Counted from the stretch's first letter, positions 11,720-25,431 are shown. The stretch is 64,000 bases of DNA from Austropuccinia psidii (GCA_023105745.1 JALGQZ010000003.1:48564196-48628195); one strand, 5' to 3'. Program-made: numbers and translations. Notes: generated by a model from the sequence alone, not told the origin.

Positions 11720-13546
11720 TGTGAGCCTTAGAGGTAATTTCATATACCCAAAAGACCACAAATATAAAAAATAACATATTAATATAAATAAAATAAATTT
11801 ATTTATATTATTAAAATAAAAATAAAAAATATAAATATAAAATTATATTAAAAATAAAAAATTAATTATAATTTAAAAATAAAATTACTTTAAATTTTGT
11901 AAATATAAAATTACATTTATACTTGAAAAATTTAAGTAAAAATGAAATTTTAACAAAATTGTGAAAAAATAAATAAATTTGGAAAAAAGTTAAATAAAAT
12001 TTATTATAACTTTTTATCCAATAAATAAACATATAAATTTTATTTCACCATTGGATTCCTCATAAAAAATCAGGTGGGGTCACCTCTGAGTGAAATTTTT
12101 GTAACTCAACTCTAAATAAGCTTAAATTAAGTTTTTAGTATTTTCAATACAAAAGTTGAAAATCCTCAAAACCTTAATTTAATTCACACCACATGTGGTT
12201 TTAACCATCAATTTTTGTGTTAAAATTGAGGTGTTGTGTTTAGTTTAGAAGTTATGAGGAATTGAAGTATTTTCAATTGAATTCAATTGAAATGTCAAAA
12301 TGTGCGCGTGTATTACATAAGTGAACTTTGATTTACATATGAGGTGTCAATTATTACTGTATTGTACTGTACAATTGAATTGAATTACATGTGTAAATTA
12401 TAAGTATAATACATGATGAGGAATTAAAAGAAAAATAAATTGGAAAGATTAAATTTGGGGGGGAAAAGGAACTCCAGCTCTAAGGGGGAGCTAGACCCCC
12501 AAATTCCTTGCTGACAGGCGTGGGATGTCAAAATTCACGCAAAAGTTCATCACTTTTGGCCTGGAATTGAGTTACAGGGTCTGTGGACTCAATTGATGAT
12601 GAGGTTTTGATACCAACTGGGGTAGTTTTAGCTGTTGCCAAGAAGGTAAAACTACCCTTAAGATAAAACAATCATAATAAAAACAGTTTTAACTGGTTTC
12701 TACGCCTCTGAAACACATTCTGACGTGTTTTGAAGGCTCTAGGCCTGGTATTGCTATAGTAATGGCTGATTTAAGGGTCTAAAATGGCTAAAAATGGCTT
12801 AAACCAGCCCTTTTTGGTCTAAACCAGGGTTCAATGATGCCATAATTGGCTTTTCTGTTGTCAGACTGTTTTTCACGACTGACAAGAGTAAATTTTACTT
12901 TTGGAGTAAGAGAATTGATGGCTATAAAAGAATGTCTTCTTTGCCCCACTTTTCTCTTCATGTTAGAATCTTTTCCTTTTATTAATAAGTTTAAACACTG
13001 TTAAACCAATCAATCAAAGATTCCAACCACCACTTTTAAATCATTTTAATCCTTTTAACCACGTGAAAAAATCATTATAATCATTGTTTGTAACTCTTAT
13101 AATCATTTTTGCCCCTGAACCACCCCAAAAGTGAATTAAAGCATCTTTCATCACTGTTAACTTTGTCACTTTGTTTCCAAATTCACTCTGGTCACTTTTG
13201 GGCGTGTTTTCTCTTTAATATTCTTTTTAAAGACTTTGTTCTTTAATTAATTGCTTGCAGTTCTTTGCTCAATTAATTCCAATTGAAATTGCTCTTGAAG
13301 AAATTTCTTTTGTAGCCTTAAAATATCTCTTGTAGAGTATTTTTTGGATAAATCTTTATTGTTGGTAAAACAATAAATTTTTATATTATTGTTTTATACT
13401 AATAAAGTTATAAACAATAAAATTGGCGTGTTTTCTCTTAAAAATAATATTTCATACTATTTTTAACTGAATTTTTACCTTATACAAATTTTGAGGACAG
13501 GAAAAGTACTTGATTTTTAATCAAAGTTTCATATCCACACCTTACA
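11720..13546 (+). repeat. 3' LTR of element B
   Basis: The 1827 bp copy of the LTR runs from TGTGAGCC to CCTTACA and is followed by ACACA, the right copy of the target duplication. It differs from the 5' LTR by a handful of substitutions (for example GTTTTAACC against GTGTTAACC), one fewer CTAAAAATGG decamer and one extra base near 12990. Confidence 0.95.
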
Positions 13547-15203
13547 ACACAGAAAGGTGGGACAAAGGAAAAAGACCAAAGAGAGCTGGTGTAACCAGCT
13601 TTTTTGCATATGCAAAGGCTCAATCAAGGTTGTCCACCTGTATTGGAGGATTTTAAACCTTATTTAAAATTCAAAATTAGACTTAGATCCAAACTTAAAG
13701 CTTAAACTTGTTTTATCCCAATTTGGACAAGAATTTTAAGCTTCCAAAGGATAAATCCCAATATGCAAGCTTGAAATCAAGGATTTAAGAACTGGCAAAG
13801 CTTAATTAAGCTTAAAAATCTTAAACATTGAAAGCTAAAAGTATCAAAACCTTATCAAAAGCTAAGGTTTGGTGTGAATTTCTATTTTAGGTGAAAAAAC
13901 AGCAATAACTTCAAAAATTCATTAAAAATACAATTCTTAAGTGATTTGCTTGAAAATTTCATGCAGCTTACAAATTAATGTTATCTATGTATAAATTAGA
14001 TTCTAAGTATCCTTCTTAAAAAGCTTTAATTTTTAATTAGCCTATAAATTAAATATATTAATCATTATTAAAGAAAATCAAGATTTCTTCAAAAATTAAG
14101 CTTAAGAGATTTTTGCTTGAAACTTTAATTTTAAGTTGTTCATGTGATGAAATTCAATATAAATAAGCTTATTTTACATTAAAACCTAAAAGAGGATTAA
14201 AGTAACTTGGAGTTAAGAATAACACCGGTAACTTTAAATGTAATTAAAAACAAGTTACCTCAAGTCAAGAACCTTATTTTTAAGCATGGTTTTTCAGTTT
14301 TGACATGAGAATTCCCTCTATATCAATTATGAATCATGAGAGCTGTTTTGCAGGCACAAAAAGAGCCTAAACATCACTTTTTTGGCAGTAAAATCATCAT
14401 TTCCAATCAATTACACATTTGAAACAAGCAATATTTTATTCAACATGAAATCTTATATTATTAAACTAATTCATAAGCTAATTTACTCTTCATAAAATTT
14501 TAAATAAAGAATTCAAAGCATAGAATTTAGATTATATTGTTGTAATAACCAGTAATCAATTTTATTATATATAATTGTTCTCTTAAAATAGCTTTAAAAT
14601 CAACAAATTCCTCTAAAAACTCTTTAATCTTATCTTTTGGCATAAAATGCTGTTTTATCTTTTGAAATATTGAGTTTTGGTGTGTTCTTAACTTATAAAT
14701 ATTATCTAAGAGAAAAACGTTTGTTGTTTAACTTGTTGTATTGAATAAATATCATAAGTAAGTTTTACTTAAAGTTCTATATCTTTTTTATATATTATTA
14801 GTTTTTTTATGTAGAATCTTTCTACAAGAATTGTCCTTGCACAGTGTGGGTGATAATTTATTTGATAAGTAGTATTTATATGTTATTTATAAGTGGATAA
14901 ATATTTTCATTTTCCATGTTTAATTGTCTCATTAAGAGATTTAAGCTTCTTATTGTTATAATTTTCAGTGGCTATAACAATAATATAATAATTATAATGT
15001 ACTATAATTATTAAAAATTTTTTTATTATCAAATTATTTAGTAATAGTTAATTTTTTTCTATCATATAATTATTTTTAATAATTATATAAATTTGTGGCT
15101 ATAATATTTAATTATATTATATTTTGTACTCAGGACAGTCATAGTACTATTGATATTGGCTACTATTATCAAGGGTTTCATAGTTTCATAGACAAACCTT
15201 ACA
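13547..15203 (+). repeat. 5' LTR of element C, second piece
   Basis: The continuation of the C LTR after element B. It starts with the duplicated ACACA and then AGAAAGGTGGGACAAAGG, which matches about 23809 in the 3' LTR. It ends CCTTACA before the primer-binding site TTTGGGGCCTGGCC. Bases 15204-15733 are AT-rich untranslated leader with no gene. Confidence 0.9.
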
Positions 15204-15733
15204 TTTGGGGCCTGGCCATTCTTTTGACCAATTTTCGGGACATAAATCATATTATAGAGCTTCTTTTACTATTTTTTGAGATAAAATTGCCATATTTAAT
15301 TTAATACTTGCTTTTTTGGTACTTATCCCTTATAAATGATCTTTATAATAATAATAAAGATATTCTTTTCAAGAATATTTCTTGAAACAATATACTATTG
15401 AGTGATTTCAAATATGTCTTCATTCTCTAAATAGTAGCTCTTCACATAACAGACTTAAAATTTATTATTTGAGTTATTCTAGTATAAAGTAAATAATAAT
15501 ACAATTTTGATTAATAAATTACTAAGTGCATAATTATTATTTCTTTAAAGAAAATAAAATATTCAAAAATTAAAAATCTTTACTCAAAATATTTTTCTTT
15601 ATTCATTAGACATTTTTCATTATTTCTGACATAATTTGCCATAAATTAAATTAAAACAACTTTATCCCATAAATTTAGTTAATAATTCATTTTTATTGAT
15701 TGATAAAATAGCTTATATTTTTGTTTTCTCTAG

Positions 15734-16670
15734 TGTCATCCATCAGAGAAATCTCTCCAGACTCTAGTAGCTCAGAGTCCAGCATTGAAATCCAAACCAG
15801 CCCAGAACCAACGGGGTTAATTACCAAAGACCCCTTTAAAGGCCCAGAAGGTGAATTAAATCCATTTAATAGTCTAATTTTCTTTGAATTTACGTGAAAT
15901 GACTCCTACTAGAAGTGGAAGTAACCACTCCATCCAAACAAATGGATCTAGACCAGGAAATCCAAGTCATAAATCAAAAAGACAATAATATCAGCCCAGT
16001 GGAGAGGCACAAATAAAAGATGCCAGAGCTTCCACCAGTTCCCAAGGGTTAGACAGAATATTTGAAGCTCTGATTGAGAGTCCAGAAGCTGGCATAACTG
16101 CTATTCCTGTTTCCAGAACTGAATTGTTTCCAATAGGAAACAATAGAGATATACCAGTCTCAGTACAAGAACTGGTTTATGACGGCAAAACAGCAAGATG
16201 AGAACTTCTTCCAAGTCTTTGGATAGGCACAATGAACTCTTATCTTCAAGTAAAGAAGCTCATGGGCCCAAAAAAGACAGAAGGCCTTCTGCGGGGTTGG
16301 AAAACCATGTCCTGCAAAGGACAATCCCAACAGATAAAAGCTTGGTTGAAAAACCAAAGTATTTTGTAAGAGGACTTGAACAAGAAGTTAGCCCAAGGGA
16401 AGGAAAACAGCCCAGTGAAAGATCCTAAAGGATCCACAGGCAAACATCGGCCTCAAAAAGTGACAGAAAGAGGAAAGAAAGCCCCAAAGATTAATAAGAA
16501 GGGCAAGAAAAAGGCAAAGTCCAAGTGAAAGAAAAATTACCCATAGAACTACAAAATTCCAAAGAAGGAAAAGACAGCCATTAACAATACATTCAATATG
16601 GCAAGAACTTTGATGGAATTCAAAATACAAGCAGGAGGAAAGAGTGAATCAATCCTTTAAAAAGAAATAG
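15734..16670 (+). pseudogene. Element C ORF1 remnant (leader exon plus decayed body)
   Basis: The leader exon 15734-15850 follows TTTCTCTAG and precedes GTGAAT. It encodes an acidic serine-rich stretch (SSESSIEIQTSPEP). The intron 15851-16116 ends GTTTCCAG and holds an ATG at 15899 opening MTPTRSGSNHS. The body from 16117 matches ORF1 of E (IEIYQSQYKNW) but carries a TAG near 16134 and several further stops. The tail near 16660-16670 (AAAGAAATAG) matches the ORF1 end of E. Exon lengths and phases equal those of E, so this is a decayed copy of the same gene. Confidence 0.65.
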
Positions 16671-18128
16671 ACCTTGTAAATCTTGTATCTCATGTTGAAA
16701 CTTGTGATAAAGAAATTTTGGCAAAGCTTAACAATTTTGAGTATATCCCACAGAAATTGAGTAGAGAAATTTTACAAGTGAAAGGGTTGCCAAAGACCAT
16801 TACTGGTCTAGAAAATGTGAATAAGGCCAATATTTTGTCTTTTACGCAGAATTGTGAGAGAATTGAGTAAAAAGTCACTTTTCTCAATCAACCACATGAT
16901 AATTTGATTTATTTTATTACTAACCAATTAAAAAATTAAGAATACAAATTCAGAACTTGGAAGATTCAACTGGTCAAAATGCAGCTCTTTTCCAAGAACA
17001 ATTGGAAAAAATCTATAAAGCAAGACTTGAATTGAAAGAAGATATTAAATCAAGTATTAATAAATATCACTGAAAAATGAGTTGCCAAGACAGTCCACAC
17101 CAATTCCTGACAGAAATGTGTTGAGCTTAAATAATGACTTATGTCATACAATTTCAAGCAATGAAGAAGTGGAAACTGCGTGTAATTTAAAGTACATTCC
17201 CAGATTAGAGGAATGGCAAACATTAAGTGGTGAAGGAGAATATAATAATATGGAATTAACAAAGAAAATTGATATGTTTAAAGAATACTTTAACATATCA
17301 GATGAATACATAAGTGCCAGATTACACTCATTATTTACCAAATAAGCAAAGAAATGGTATTTTAAAATGAGACAAGACCATGGTAAACACTGCTGGCCTT
17401 GGTTGAAAGAACAAATCATTTCCAAATGGGAAAATGATTCCTGGAGATATAGAATGGAAAATTCTTTTGAAGAAGTCATTTTTAATATTGAGAGGGACAG
17501 GCCCATGTCCTGGCTTCTCACAAAGAAGGATAGATTAATTGCCCTTCATCCTAATATTTCTGAAACAATGGTACATAAAATGATATTAAGAAAGTGTGGT
17601 GGTGACCTTGAGCATGATATAAGAAGAAGATGTAATGAGCCTTGCTCTACAGAAGATTATATTAATTTCATGAAAGACATTACTACCAGAACAAAAATTG
17701 GCAGAAATTGGTATAAGTCCCCAATAGACAATAAGACCTGTGGGAAACCAATTTCAAGACCAAATAAACCACAAGACAGAGCTCCTTTGAAATGTCATAC
17801 ATGTGGAAGTACATCTCATTTGGCTAATACTTGTACAAGAAAGACAAGAATCAATGAGATAGAAATTGAAAAAGCTGAAGACACAAAAGAGACAAATGAT
17901 ACATCTTTACATGAAAGTGACTCTGAGGCTTCTGAAGAAGAAGAACCACCAGATCAACTTTGTATAGAAAAAATTAATGTTTCCTTTGAAGTCACAGAAG
18001 TGTATACCAGCTTACCACAGTACAGTGATGAATGTGTGGATCTCATACATGTGCAAGATGCCAAAATCCAGAAAGCAAAGCCTGCCAGAGGTAACGTTTA
18101 TATAGCTGGATCATGTTGTATCACTAAT

Positions 18129-19764
18129 TGTAAGCCGGTGACTCAAAACCAGAGCACAAGCATGACAGCCAAATACCATAAACCAATGGTAGAGCAAAAT
18201 ACCATCAAAACATGGAGCTGAGCCAAAACAGCTCAAAATTTATCAAATGAAATAGGAAACTCACCTATTTCCAAATATAAAAGTAGCACAATCATAGGAA
18301 AAAGAATAAAAAATTTATTCCTGCTCAAAGATGTTGCTGAGCATAAACCTTGAATTTCACCCCTCATCTGAAATCCAGAGAAAGAGGCTTAACCCCAGAA
18401 AATGGGTATTTAAATTGAAGCTGTAGTTCAGGGCTATCCAATGGTGATAGCCAAATTGAGCCAAAGCCAAAATTACAGAAGTTAGGACCAAAACAGGGTC
18501 AAATTAGGGTGAATAAAATATTCACCTCTCATCTAACTTCTACAGTTTTAGTGTGGGATACCTAAAGTGGAGTCATTTTGGAAAGCACACACACAGGGCT
18601 ATCTAATAGTGCCATACATTTCCCCATAGCTCAACTAGAACAAAAGCTATGGAGCAAACAAGTTCCATACAGCTTTTGAGAAAATCATAAATCTGAATAA
18701 CATAAATTAAACATGGCATAACTTTGCCATATTAAACAATACCCATACCAAATGGGGGGCCATTGTGTAGGCCCCATCCAGGGCTACTCAATGAGCCAAC
18801 ATTAAGCTCAATATCTAAAAAACTGACAAATCTATGGCAGTTTTCAGGTCAAAATACCACAGTTTGGCCAATACACCTTTACTGTGAGATAGTATCCCAT
18901 AACTATGAGTATGAAATTTCAAATAGACAAAGAAGCTTGTTTATGCTTCGAATCCTCTAGGTCATTCAATACTGGGGTCCCATACAGTTTCTGTACAGCA
19001 TTCTACACTTCATATACATCAGAAGAGGGCTGTGTGGTCCCCAGATGGAAATTTTTTCCCTGTATTAGGGAAAATTGCCCAGATGTGGTTTTAAAACCAT
19101 ATCTTAGCCCAATACAGAGTATAAAGGCTTTGTGCAACCCACAAGCCAGTACTCTGAAGTAAAAAATCTTGACTTCCTCTACATAAAATGGTCTAGAGGA
19201 CCTTTTCACCCAATTTCAGGATAAAAAGGGACCTTCCTCTACATAAAATGGTCTAGAGGACATTTTCACCCAATTTCAGGATAAAAAGGGACCTTCCTCT
19301 ACATAAAATGGTCTAGAGGACCTTTTCACCCAATTTCAGGATAAAAAGGGACCTTCCTCTACATAAAATGGTCTAGAGGACATTTTCACCCAATTTCAGG
19401 ATAAAAAGGGACCTTCCTCTACATAAAATGGTCTAGAGGACCTTTTCACCCAATTTCAGGATAAAAAGGGACCTTCATCTGCCCAGAAGAGAAATCCCTA
19501 CATAGTACAACTGTTCAAAAGAGTTATACTCTTGGAAAATAGGTCAGGTATACTTTACACTTAGGTATTGTAGCTTTAATTATAGTAACCCAACTGGTAA
19601 AACTGCACCCAGGGCTTTCAGAAGCACTCGCCACCACTATTCCACCAATATTAAAGCCCTTATATCTTATTTAAAAAACCTTTTTATCATTATTATCGGC
19701 TTCAAAGTCATAGTTTAGGTTGTAAATACTATTATTACCACTTCATCATAGAATGAGCCTGACA
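18129..19764 (+). repeat. Solo LTR of a Copia-like element inside C pol
   Basis: This 1636 bp insertion begins TGTAAGCC and ends GCCTGACA (TG...CA). It is flanked by CTAAT (18124-18128) and CTATT (19765-19769), a 4-of-5 target duplication. Removing it rejoins the protease region of C. Its last ~150 bp match, in reverse complement, 30396-30553 next to the Copia gag fragment, which is why I call it a Copia LTR. No internal coding region is present, as expected after LTR-LTR recombination. Small open frames inside it (for example 18905-19162) show no recognisable domain. Confidence 0.75.
19171..19470 (+). repeat. Five-copy 60 bp tandem array in the Copia solo LTR
   Basis: The unit contains ACCTTCCTCTACATAAAATG, GTCTAGAGGA, CACCCAATTTCAGG and ATAAAAAGGG and repeats with exact 60 bp period. 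The copies are almost identical. One site alternates C/A/C/A/C (GACCTTTTC against GACATTTTC at 19202, 19262, 19322, 19382, 19442), so the array probably grew by 120 bp dimers. A degraded start of a sixth copy follows at 19471. Confidence 0.95.
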
Positions 19765-22700
19765 CTATTTATGTGATAAACAACTAAGAAGCTAAGATAC
19801 ATCTTGACTCAGGTGCTTTATACACTTATGTTGGGAGAAATTATCTTGACAGAATTTATACCAATTGATGGCAATTGAAGGTATGAAATTCAGAAGTGCA
19901 AGCCAAAGTATGCACCCTTTGGGAATTCTTGAAGCAGAAATAATATTTCCTCACCCTGCAAGAAGTATCAGATTGAAAGTTGAATTTGTTGTTATGAAAA
20001 GTTGTACTTCACAGAATTTTATACTTGGAAATCATTCACTCAATATTTATTGTATTGATATAATTTCATCATAGGAGATAATAAGAGGCAGAAATTTGCT
20101 TTTCCCCTGGAAAAAAGAGAAATAAATGTCATTAGAAAAGTAAAAAATCTTAATAAGGAAAAATTTCTGACAGGTAAATTAATTGAAGCAAAAATTGGTC
20201 TTTAACTAAAAATTATGCTCAATGTGGAAAACCATTACCCCCCACTATTAAGAATACCAGCTTACCCAGCTAGCCCCAGGGCTATAGAAGCATTGGAGCC
20301 TCACATTAATGAGGTAATGAAACTGGGAGTCCTTAGAAAAGTTGGAAACAATAAGGAAGTAGAAGTATCAACCCCTGTAGCCATTACTTGAAATAATGAT
20401 AGATCAAGGATGGCTGGTTATTTTAGAGAATTGAATACCTATAATATTCCAGACAGGTATTCAATTCCTAGAATCCATGAGATTTTGACTCAATTATTCA
20501 AAGAAAGATTCATCACTTCCTTGAATTCCCTTAAAGGTTTCCACAAAAAATGTCTTTACAGCTCATGCTAGGAAATTATTGATAATAATTGCTCATTGTG
20601 ATATTTATGAATACTTGAGGATGCCTTTTGGTATTAAAAATGCATCCTCTAACTATCAAAGAATGATGAATACCATTTTTCCACATGAATGATCATAAGG
20701 ATGTTTAATCATCTATATTGCTGACATTATTATTTGTTCAGAAACCTGGAATTTTCACTTTGAGAGACTTTTGTTATTAAACAAGAAAATTCTTCAAGTG
20801 AACATGAAGATATATCTTAAACACTGTAACTTTGTGTTTCATGAATTAAAATCTCTAGGACATGTAGTTTAAGGACTAAGCCTTGGTGTTTATAAAAACA
20901 AAGTGGCTGCAGTCTTACTGGAACAAATGCCCCAGAACAAGAAAGAAATGATGTCTTCCTTATGCTTTGCCAGTTATTACAGGAAAAACCTTAAAGATTT
21001 TCCAATCCATTCCAGATTATTGTACAGAACTTGTGATTAAAAAAGTGTCTTTGAAATGACACAAGAAAGGATTCAAGAATATGATAAGATCAAGTATTCC
21101 TTGACCAATGCACCATTATTACTAAAGCAAGAAAGGAAAATTCCTTTAAAGCTGTATATTGATGCATGTGGTGAAGGTCTAGGTTCAACTCTTAATCAAG
21201 TTCAAATTGTCAATGAAAAGCCTTATGAAGGTAAGGTTTGTTTTAGCTCACAACAAATTAAACCTATTGATGCTAGATATGGAGCTAGCCCAATGGAATG
21301 CCTTTTCCTTGTTTGGGCTCCAGAAAAACTTCATCATTATATTTATGGTAGTGTGTTTGAAGTAATTACTGATTGTAATTAAGTGAAATCACTTCTTAAC
21401 ATGAGAACTCCAAACAGACACATGTTAAGATGGCAGATTCCTATACAGGAGTATAGAGGAAATATGACCATAGTGAATAAAGCTGGAAATATTCACAAAA
21501 ATGCTGATGGCTCAAGTAGATGGGAATTAACCAATACACCTGATAATCCTGCTTATGTTCCTGAAAATTCAGAACCCAAATTCTAATTGAAGGAATCAAC
21601 ATCACAGATGTAGGAACAGAATCCTTTGAAGAATTAAGAGAAAGCGATAAGAAATATATCAATTGTCATATTCTTACTTCTCTACTTGACAAATATTGCA
21701 AAGATACAGCTTTTGCTAACCCTTTGGATGATATATGAAAAACATCATATGAAAATGGAAGATTCCATTTATTTGATGTTATCTTATATCATAGGTCTAA
21801 ACACACATGTGTAATGGTCTTATGTATTAGATTGTTAATTAACACAATATTACTAGGGTTCCATTACAAAATTTATTCTGGACAACTGTCTGAAGACAGG
21901 AGAATGGAAAGAATTAAGACATGTGCTTGGTGGCCATCTTGGAGAAAAGATGTCATGTAGTATTTTCAAAGTTGTGACAGGTGTAAAAAGGTCAATAAAG
22001 CTCCTAATAAAAGATTTGGCGTAAGGATTCATATCCAAGAACCAAGTAGCCCATGGGAAGTGGCTCATATGAACTGGACAACTGCCTTACCAACTGGTGG
22101 TGACAAAAGTTACAATGCATGTCTTGTTGTTGTAGACAGGTAAAGCAAGACCCCAATCTTTTGACCATGTCATAAAGGTGACACAGCTATGGATACAGCT
22201 CTTTTAATTTGGAACAGAGTAATATCTCATACAGGTCTATTTTAAAATATCATTAATGATAGAGACCCAAAATTTACATCAGCCTTATGGACAAATTTAC
22301 ATAGGTTTTTGGGTACAAAACTATCATTCTCAACAGCCTACCATCCAAAAACAGATGGATTAGCAAAAAAAATGATTAAGACCCTTGAGGACATGATCAA
22401 AAGATTTTGTGCTTATGGCCTGGAGCTGGAAGATTCTGATGGCTTTACTCATAATTGGTGTACACTTATACCAGCACTGTAATTAGCCTACCAGACTTCT
22501 ATCCATGGTTCAATAGGCAAGACTGCTGCAATGTTGGAAAAAGGATGGAATCCCAAACTTTTAGTTGACACTTTGAAGAAGGTTTTAGTTGATATTAATC
22601 CAACTGCTTCAAGCTTTGAGCTATTTCTTAATAAAGTAAGGCATAAGGAAAATAAAACCATGACTGATGCCTTTGAATATGCTAAACAAAAGTGGGATAA

Positions 22701-23300
22701 AAGTCATAAAACCCCAGAATTAGAAATAGGGGACGTAATGACAGTTTCAACCTTGAGATTTAAAAATATTAAAGGCTGAAAGAAATTGACAGATTCTTTT
22801 TCAGGAACATTTATTACTAAAGCCCTTAATGGGACAAATTCAGTACAAGTGGAACTGTCAGGAGAATTGGAAAACAAGCATCAAACTTTGCCTGTCAGTA
22901 TAGTAAAGCATTACACTTCAAGTGATAAGGAATTATTTCCTTTGAGAAATGGAGAACCCTTAAAAGTACCACCACTTGATCAAAGTGAATGAAAGGGTAC
23001 TAAAAGTCTTGAAAAAAAGAAAACTTAGGGAAAAAATTGAAAGAGAATACTTAGCCAGGTACAGAAATCCACAACATGAAGATGAGTGGATTTCAGAAAG
23101 TAAAATACCTGATTTTCAAAGTTTTCTCAGAAGATTCAGACACAAGAGAGGAACAACTCCTCAATAAAAAGCTTGGATTGTGTGATTTACATACTTAAAA
23201 GAATAGGTAAAGAGGTTGGACAGTGGATTATACCCCCCCCTTAAATTGGGGGTATACTACTAAGGAAAAATTGTAGTCCTTTTTTTTTGGTGGTAGGGAA

Positions 23301-25431
23301 TGTGAGCCTGTGAGGTATGTATGAAATACCCATAAGGCCACAAATAGCTTTATAAATAGTTGAATTAGTCTTTAACAGCCTTATCAATTGGATTTAAAAT
23401 AAAAAATAACCAAAAATAAGTATAAATTTTTTTGGATAAAGAAAGTTATAATTATTATGTCATTTTTGGATTCTAATCCAAAAGAACCTAGGGTAGACCC
23501 ATAGGGTGTTATACCCAAAAATGGTTATTTTTTATGTTATTAGAAGATTTAAGAATCTCAAAGTAAAATTCCACCTTTGTTAAAAAATTTCAAATTGTTA
23601 AATTTGAGCTTAAATAAGCTTAAATTTAAAGTTGCATAAGGTTTATGCAAACTTACCAAAATTTTAGTTAAAATGGGGGTGTTGTGTATATTTATAAAAT
23701 TGGATGAGTATCTTACATACAGAATGTAATCTCTGCATGAGCTCAATTTAAAAGGGTTTGAGGCCATAGTGTGGCTGTAGATAAATAAAGGGGCAAAAAC
23801 CATGCAGAAAGGTGGGACAAAGGAAAAAGACCAAACAGAGCTGGGGTACCCAGCCTTTTGGAGCTGCAAGGGCTCAATTAAGGTTTTCCACCTGTATTGG
23901 AGGAGTTTCAACCTTATTTAAACTTTAATATTAGACTTTGATCCAGCCTTAAAGTCTAAACTGGCTTTATCCCAATTTGGACAGGAATTTCCAGCTGCCA
24001 AACGGTAAAGCCCAATATGCAATCTTGAAGTAAAGATTTTGGTAACTGTCAAAGCTTAAATAAGCTTAAACCCTTAAAGCTACAAGTATCAAAAACTTAT
24101 CAAAAGTTAAGGTTTGGTGTGTATCGCTATTTTACATGGAAAGACAGCAATCGCTTCAAAAATTCATTAGAAATTCAATTCTTAATGGATTTTCTTGAAG
24201 CTTTCATAAATATTACAAACTAATTTTATCTGTGTATAAGCCGAATTTGGAGTATCCTTCTTCAAGAGGCTCAATTGTCAATTAGCCTTTAAATTAAATT
24301 CTTTAATCATTATTAAAGAAAATTAAGATTTCTTTAAAAATTAATTAAGAATTATGTTGAAGAGATTTTTGATTGAAACTTTGTTTTTGCGCTTTCAATG
24401 AGATGAAATTTAATATAAATAAGCTTATTTCATATCAAAACTCAAAATGATTAATCTAAGAGAGGATTAAAGTTACTTGGAGTTAAGAATAACACTGGTA
24501 ACTTTAAATTGGAATTAAGAATAATTTAGCTTAAGTTAAGAACCTTATTTTAAGCCTGGTTTTTCAGTCTTGACCTGGAAATGCCCTCTATATCCATCAT
24601 TAATCATGAGAGCTGTTCTTCAGGCATAAAAAGAGCCTACAAATCACTTTTTTTACCAGTACAATCTTCATTTCCAACCAATTAGACATTTTAAACAAGT
24701 AATATTTTATTCAATATAAAATCATAGATTATCAAAGTAATTCTCAAGTTGTTTTACTCTTCATGAAGTTATAAATGAAGAATTGAAATAATAGAATTTA
24801 GATTGTATTGTTTTAATCACCAATGATAGATTTTATTATATAAAATTGTTCTGTTAAAATATCATTAAAATCCACAAATTTCTCTGAAAACTGTTCAATC
24901 CTATTCTTTAGTATAAAAGCATTCTTTATCTTTTGAAATTTTGCTTTTTGGTGTGTTTCTAACTTATGAATATTTTATAATATAATAACTGTTGTTGTTT
25001 GACTTGTTTTATTAATTAAATATTATAAGTAAGTTTTCTTTCAATTTCTATATCTTGTTTATCTATTATGAGTTTTCTTATATAGAATTTTTCTATAAGA
25101 ATTATCTCTGCACAGTGTGTGTGATAATTCCTTTTCTAAATAATATTTATATATTATTTATAAGTGGATAAATATCTTTATTTTCCATATGTAATTGTCT
25201 CATTAAGTGCTTTACACTTCTTATTGTTATAATTGTCAGTGACTATAACAATAATATAATAATTATTCAATTATTTAATAATAATTTAATTTTTCTATTA
25301 TATCATTACTTGTAAAAATTATATATATTTTTGGTTATAGCATTTTATTATATTATATTTACTACTGAGGAAAGTCATAGTACTCTTGATATTTGCTACT
25401 AATATCAAGTATTTCACAGACAAACCTTACA
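23301..25431 (+). repeat. 3' LTR of element C
   Basis: The 2131 bp LTR runs from TGTGAGCCTGTGAGG to CCTTACA and aligns to the split 5' LTR (2955-3460 plus 13552-15203) and to both E LTRs. It has many point differences, consistent with an old insertion. A reverse open frame at 23558-23911 lies wholly within LTR sequence and has no recognisable domain. Confidence 0.9.

Larger units (their letters stand above)
3461..13546 (+). mobile_element. Full-length young chromovirus B
   Basis: A complete 10,086 bp Ty3-type element: 5' LTR, primer-binding site, spliced leader/ORF1, one long gag-pol frame, polypurine tract and 3' LTR. It is bounded by a perfect 5 bp duplication, ACACA at 3456-3460 and 13547-13551. 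By eye the two LTRs differ by only about eight substitutions and two small indels over 1.83 kb, so the insertion is recent compared with C, D and E. It sits inside the 5' LTR of element C. The pol frame is unbroken, yet two catalytic positions are changed (see the gag-pol entry). Confidence 0.95.
16671..23167 (+). pseudogene. Element C gag-pol remnant
   Basis: Recognisable pieces in order: Gag capsid (17190-17700), CCHC knuckle CHTCGSTSHLANTC (~17791-17834), start of the protease region, interruption by a Copia solo LTR (18129-19764), protease remainder with DSGALYTYVG (~19808), reverse transcriptase (20220-21050, YIAD in place of YIDD), RNase H (21056-21520), integrase (21870-22990, with K in place of the catalytic E, DGLAKKM) and chromodomain (22990-23160). 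Stops and frameshifts occur throughout. Fusion to the unrelated LTR explains the odd tail of the open frame that ends at 18221. The 133 bp before the 3' LTR include a C8 run and an imperfect polypurine tract. Confidence 0.9.
2955..25431 (+). mobile_element. Decayed chromovirus C, host to B and to a Copia solo LTR
   Basis: A Ty3-type element whose LTRs begin TGTGAGCCTGTGAGG and end CCTTACA. It belongs to the same family as element E by LTR and coding similarity. Its 5' LTR is split by element B and its pol is split by a Copia solo LTR at 18129-19764. Flanking pentamers are ATGAC (2950-2954) and ATAAA (25432-25436). They match at only 3 of 5 positions, but the surrounding sequence rejoins into one continuous reverse D-type LTR, which supports these borders. 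The coding region is full of stops and frameshifts, and the RT motif reads YIAD instead of YIDD. Confidence 0.85.

Noticed and set aside
19171..19470. CRISPR-like array
   Set aside because: The units are contiguous 60 bp tandem copies without variable spacers, and the genome is eukaryotic.
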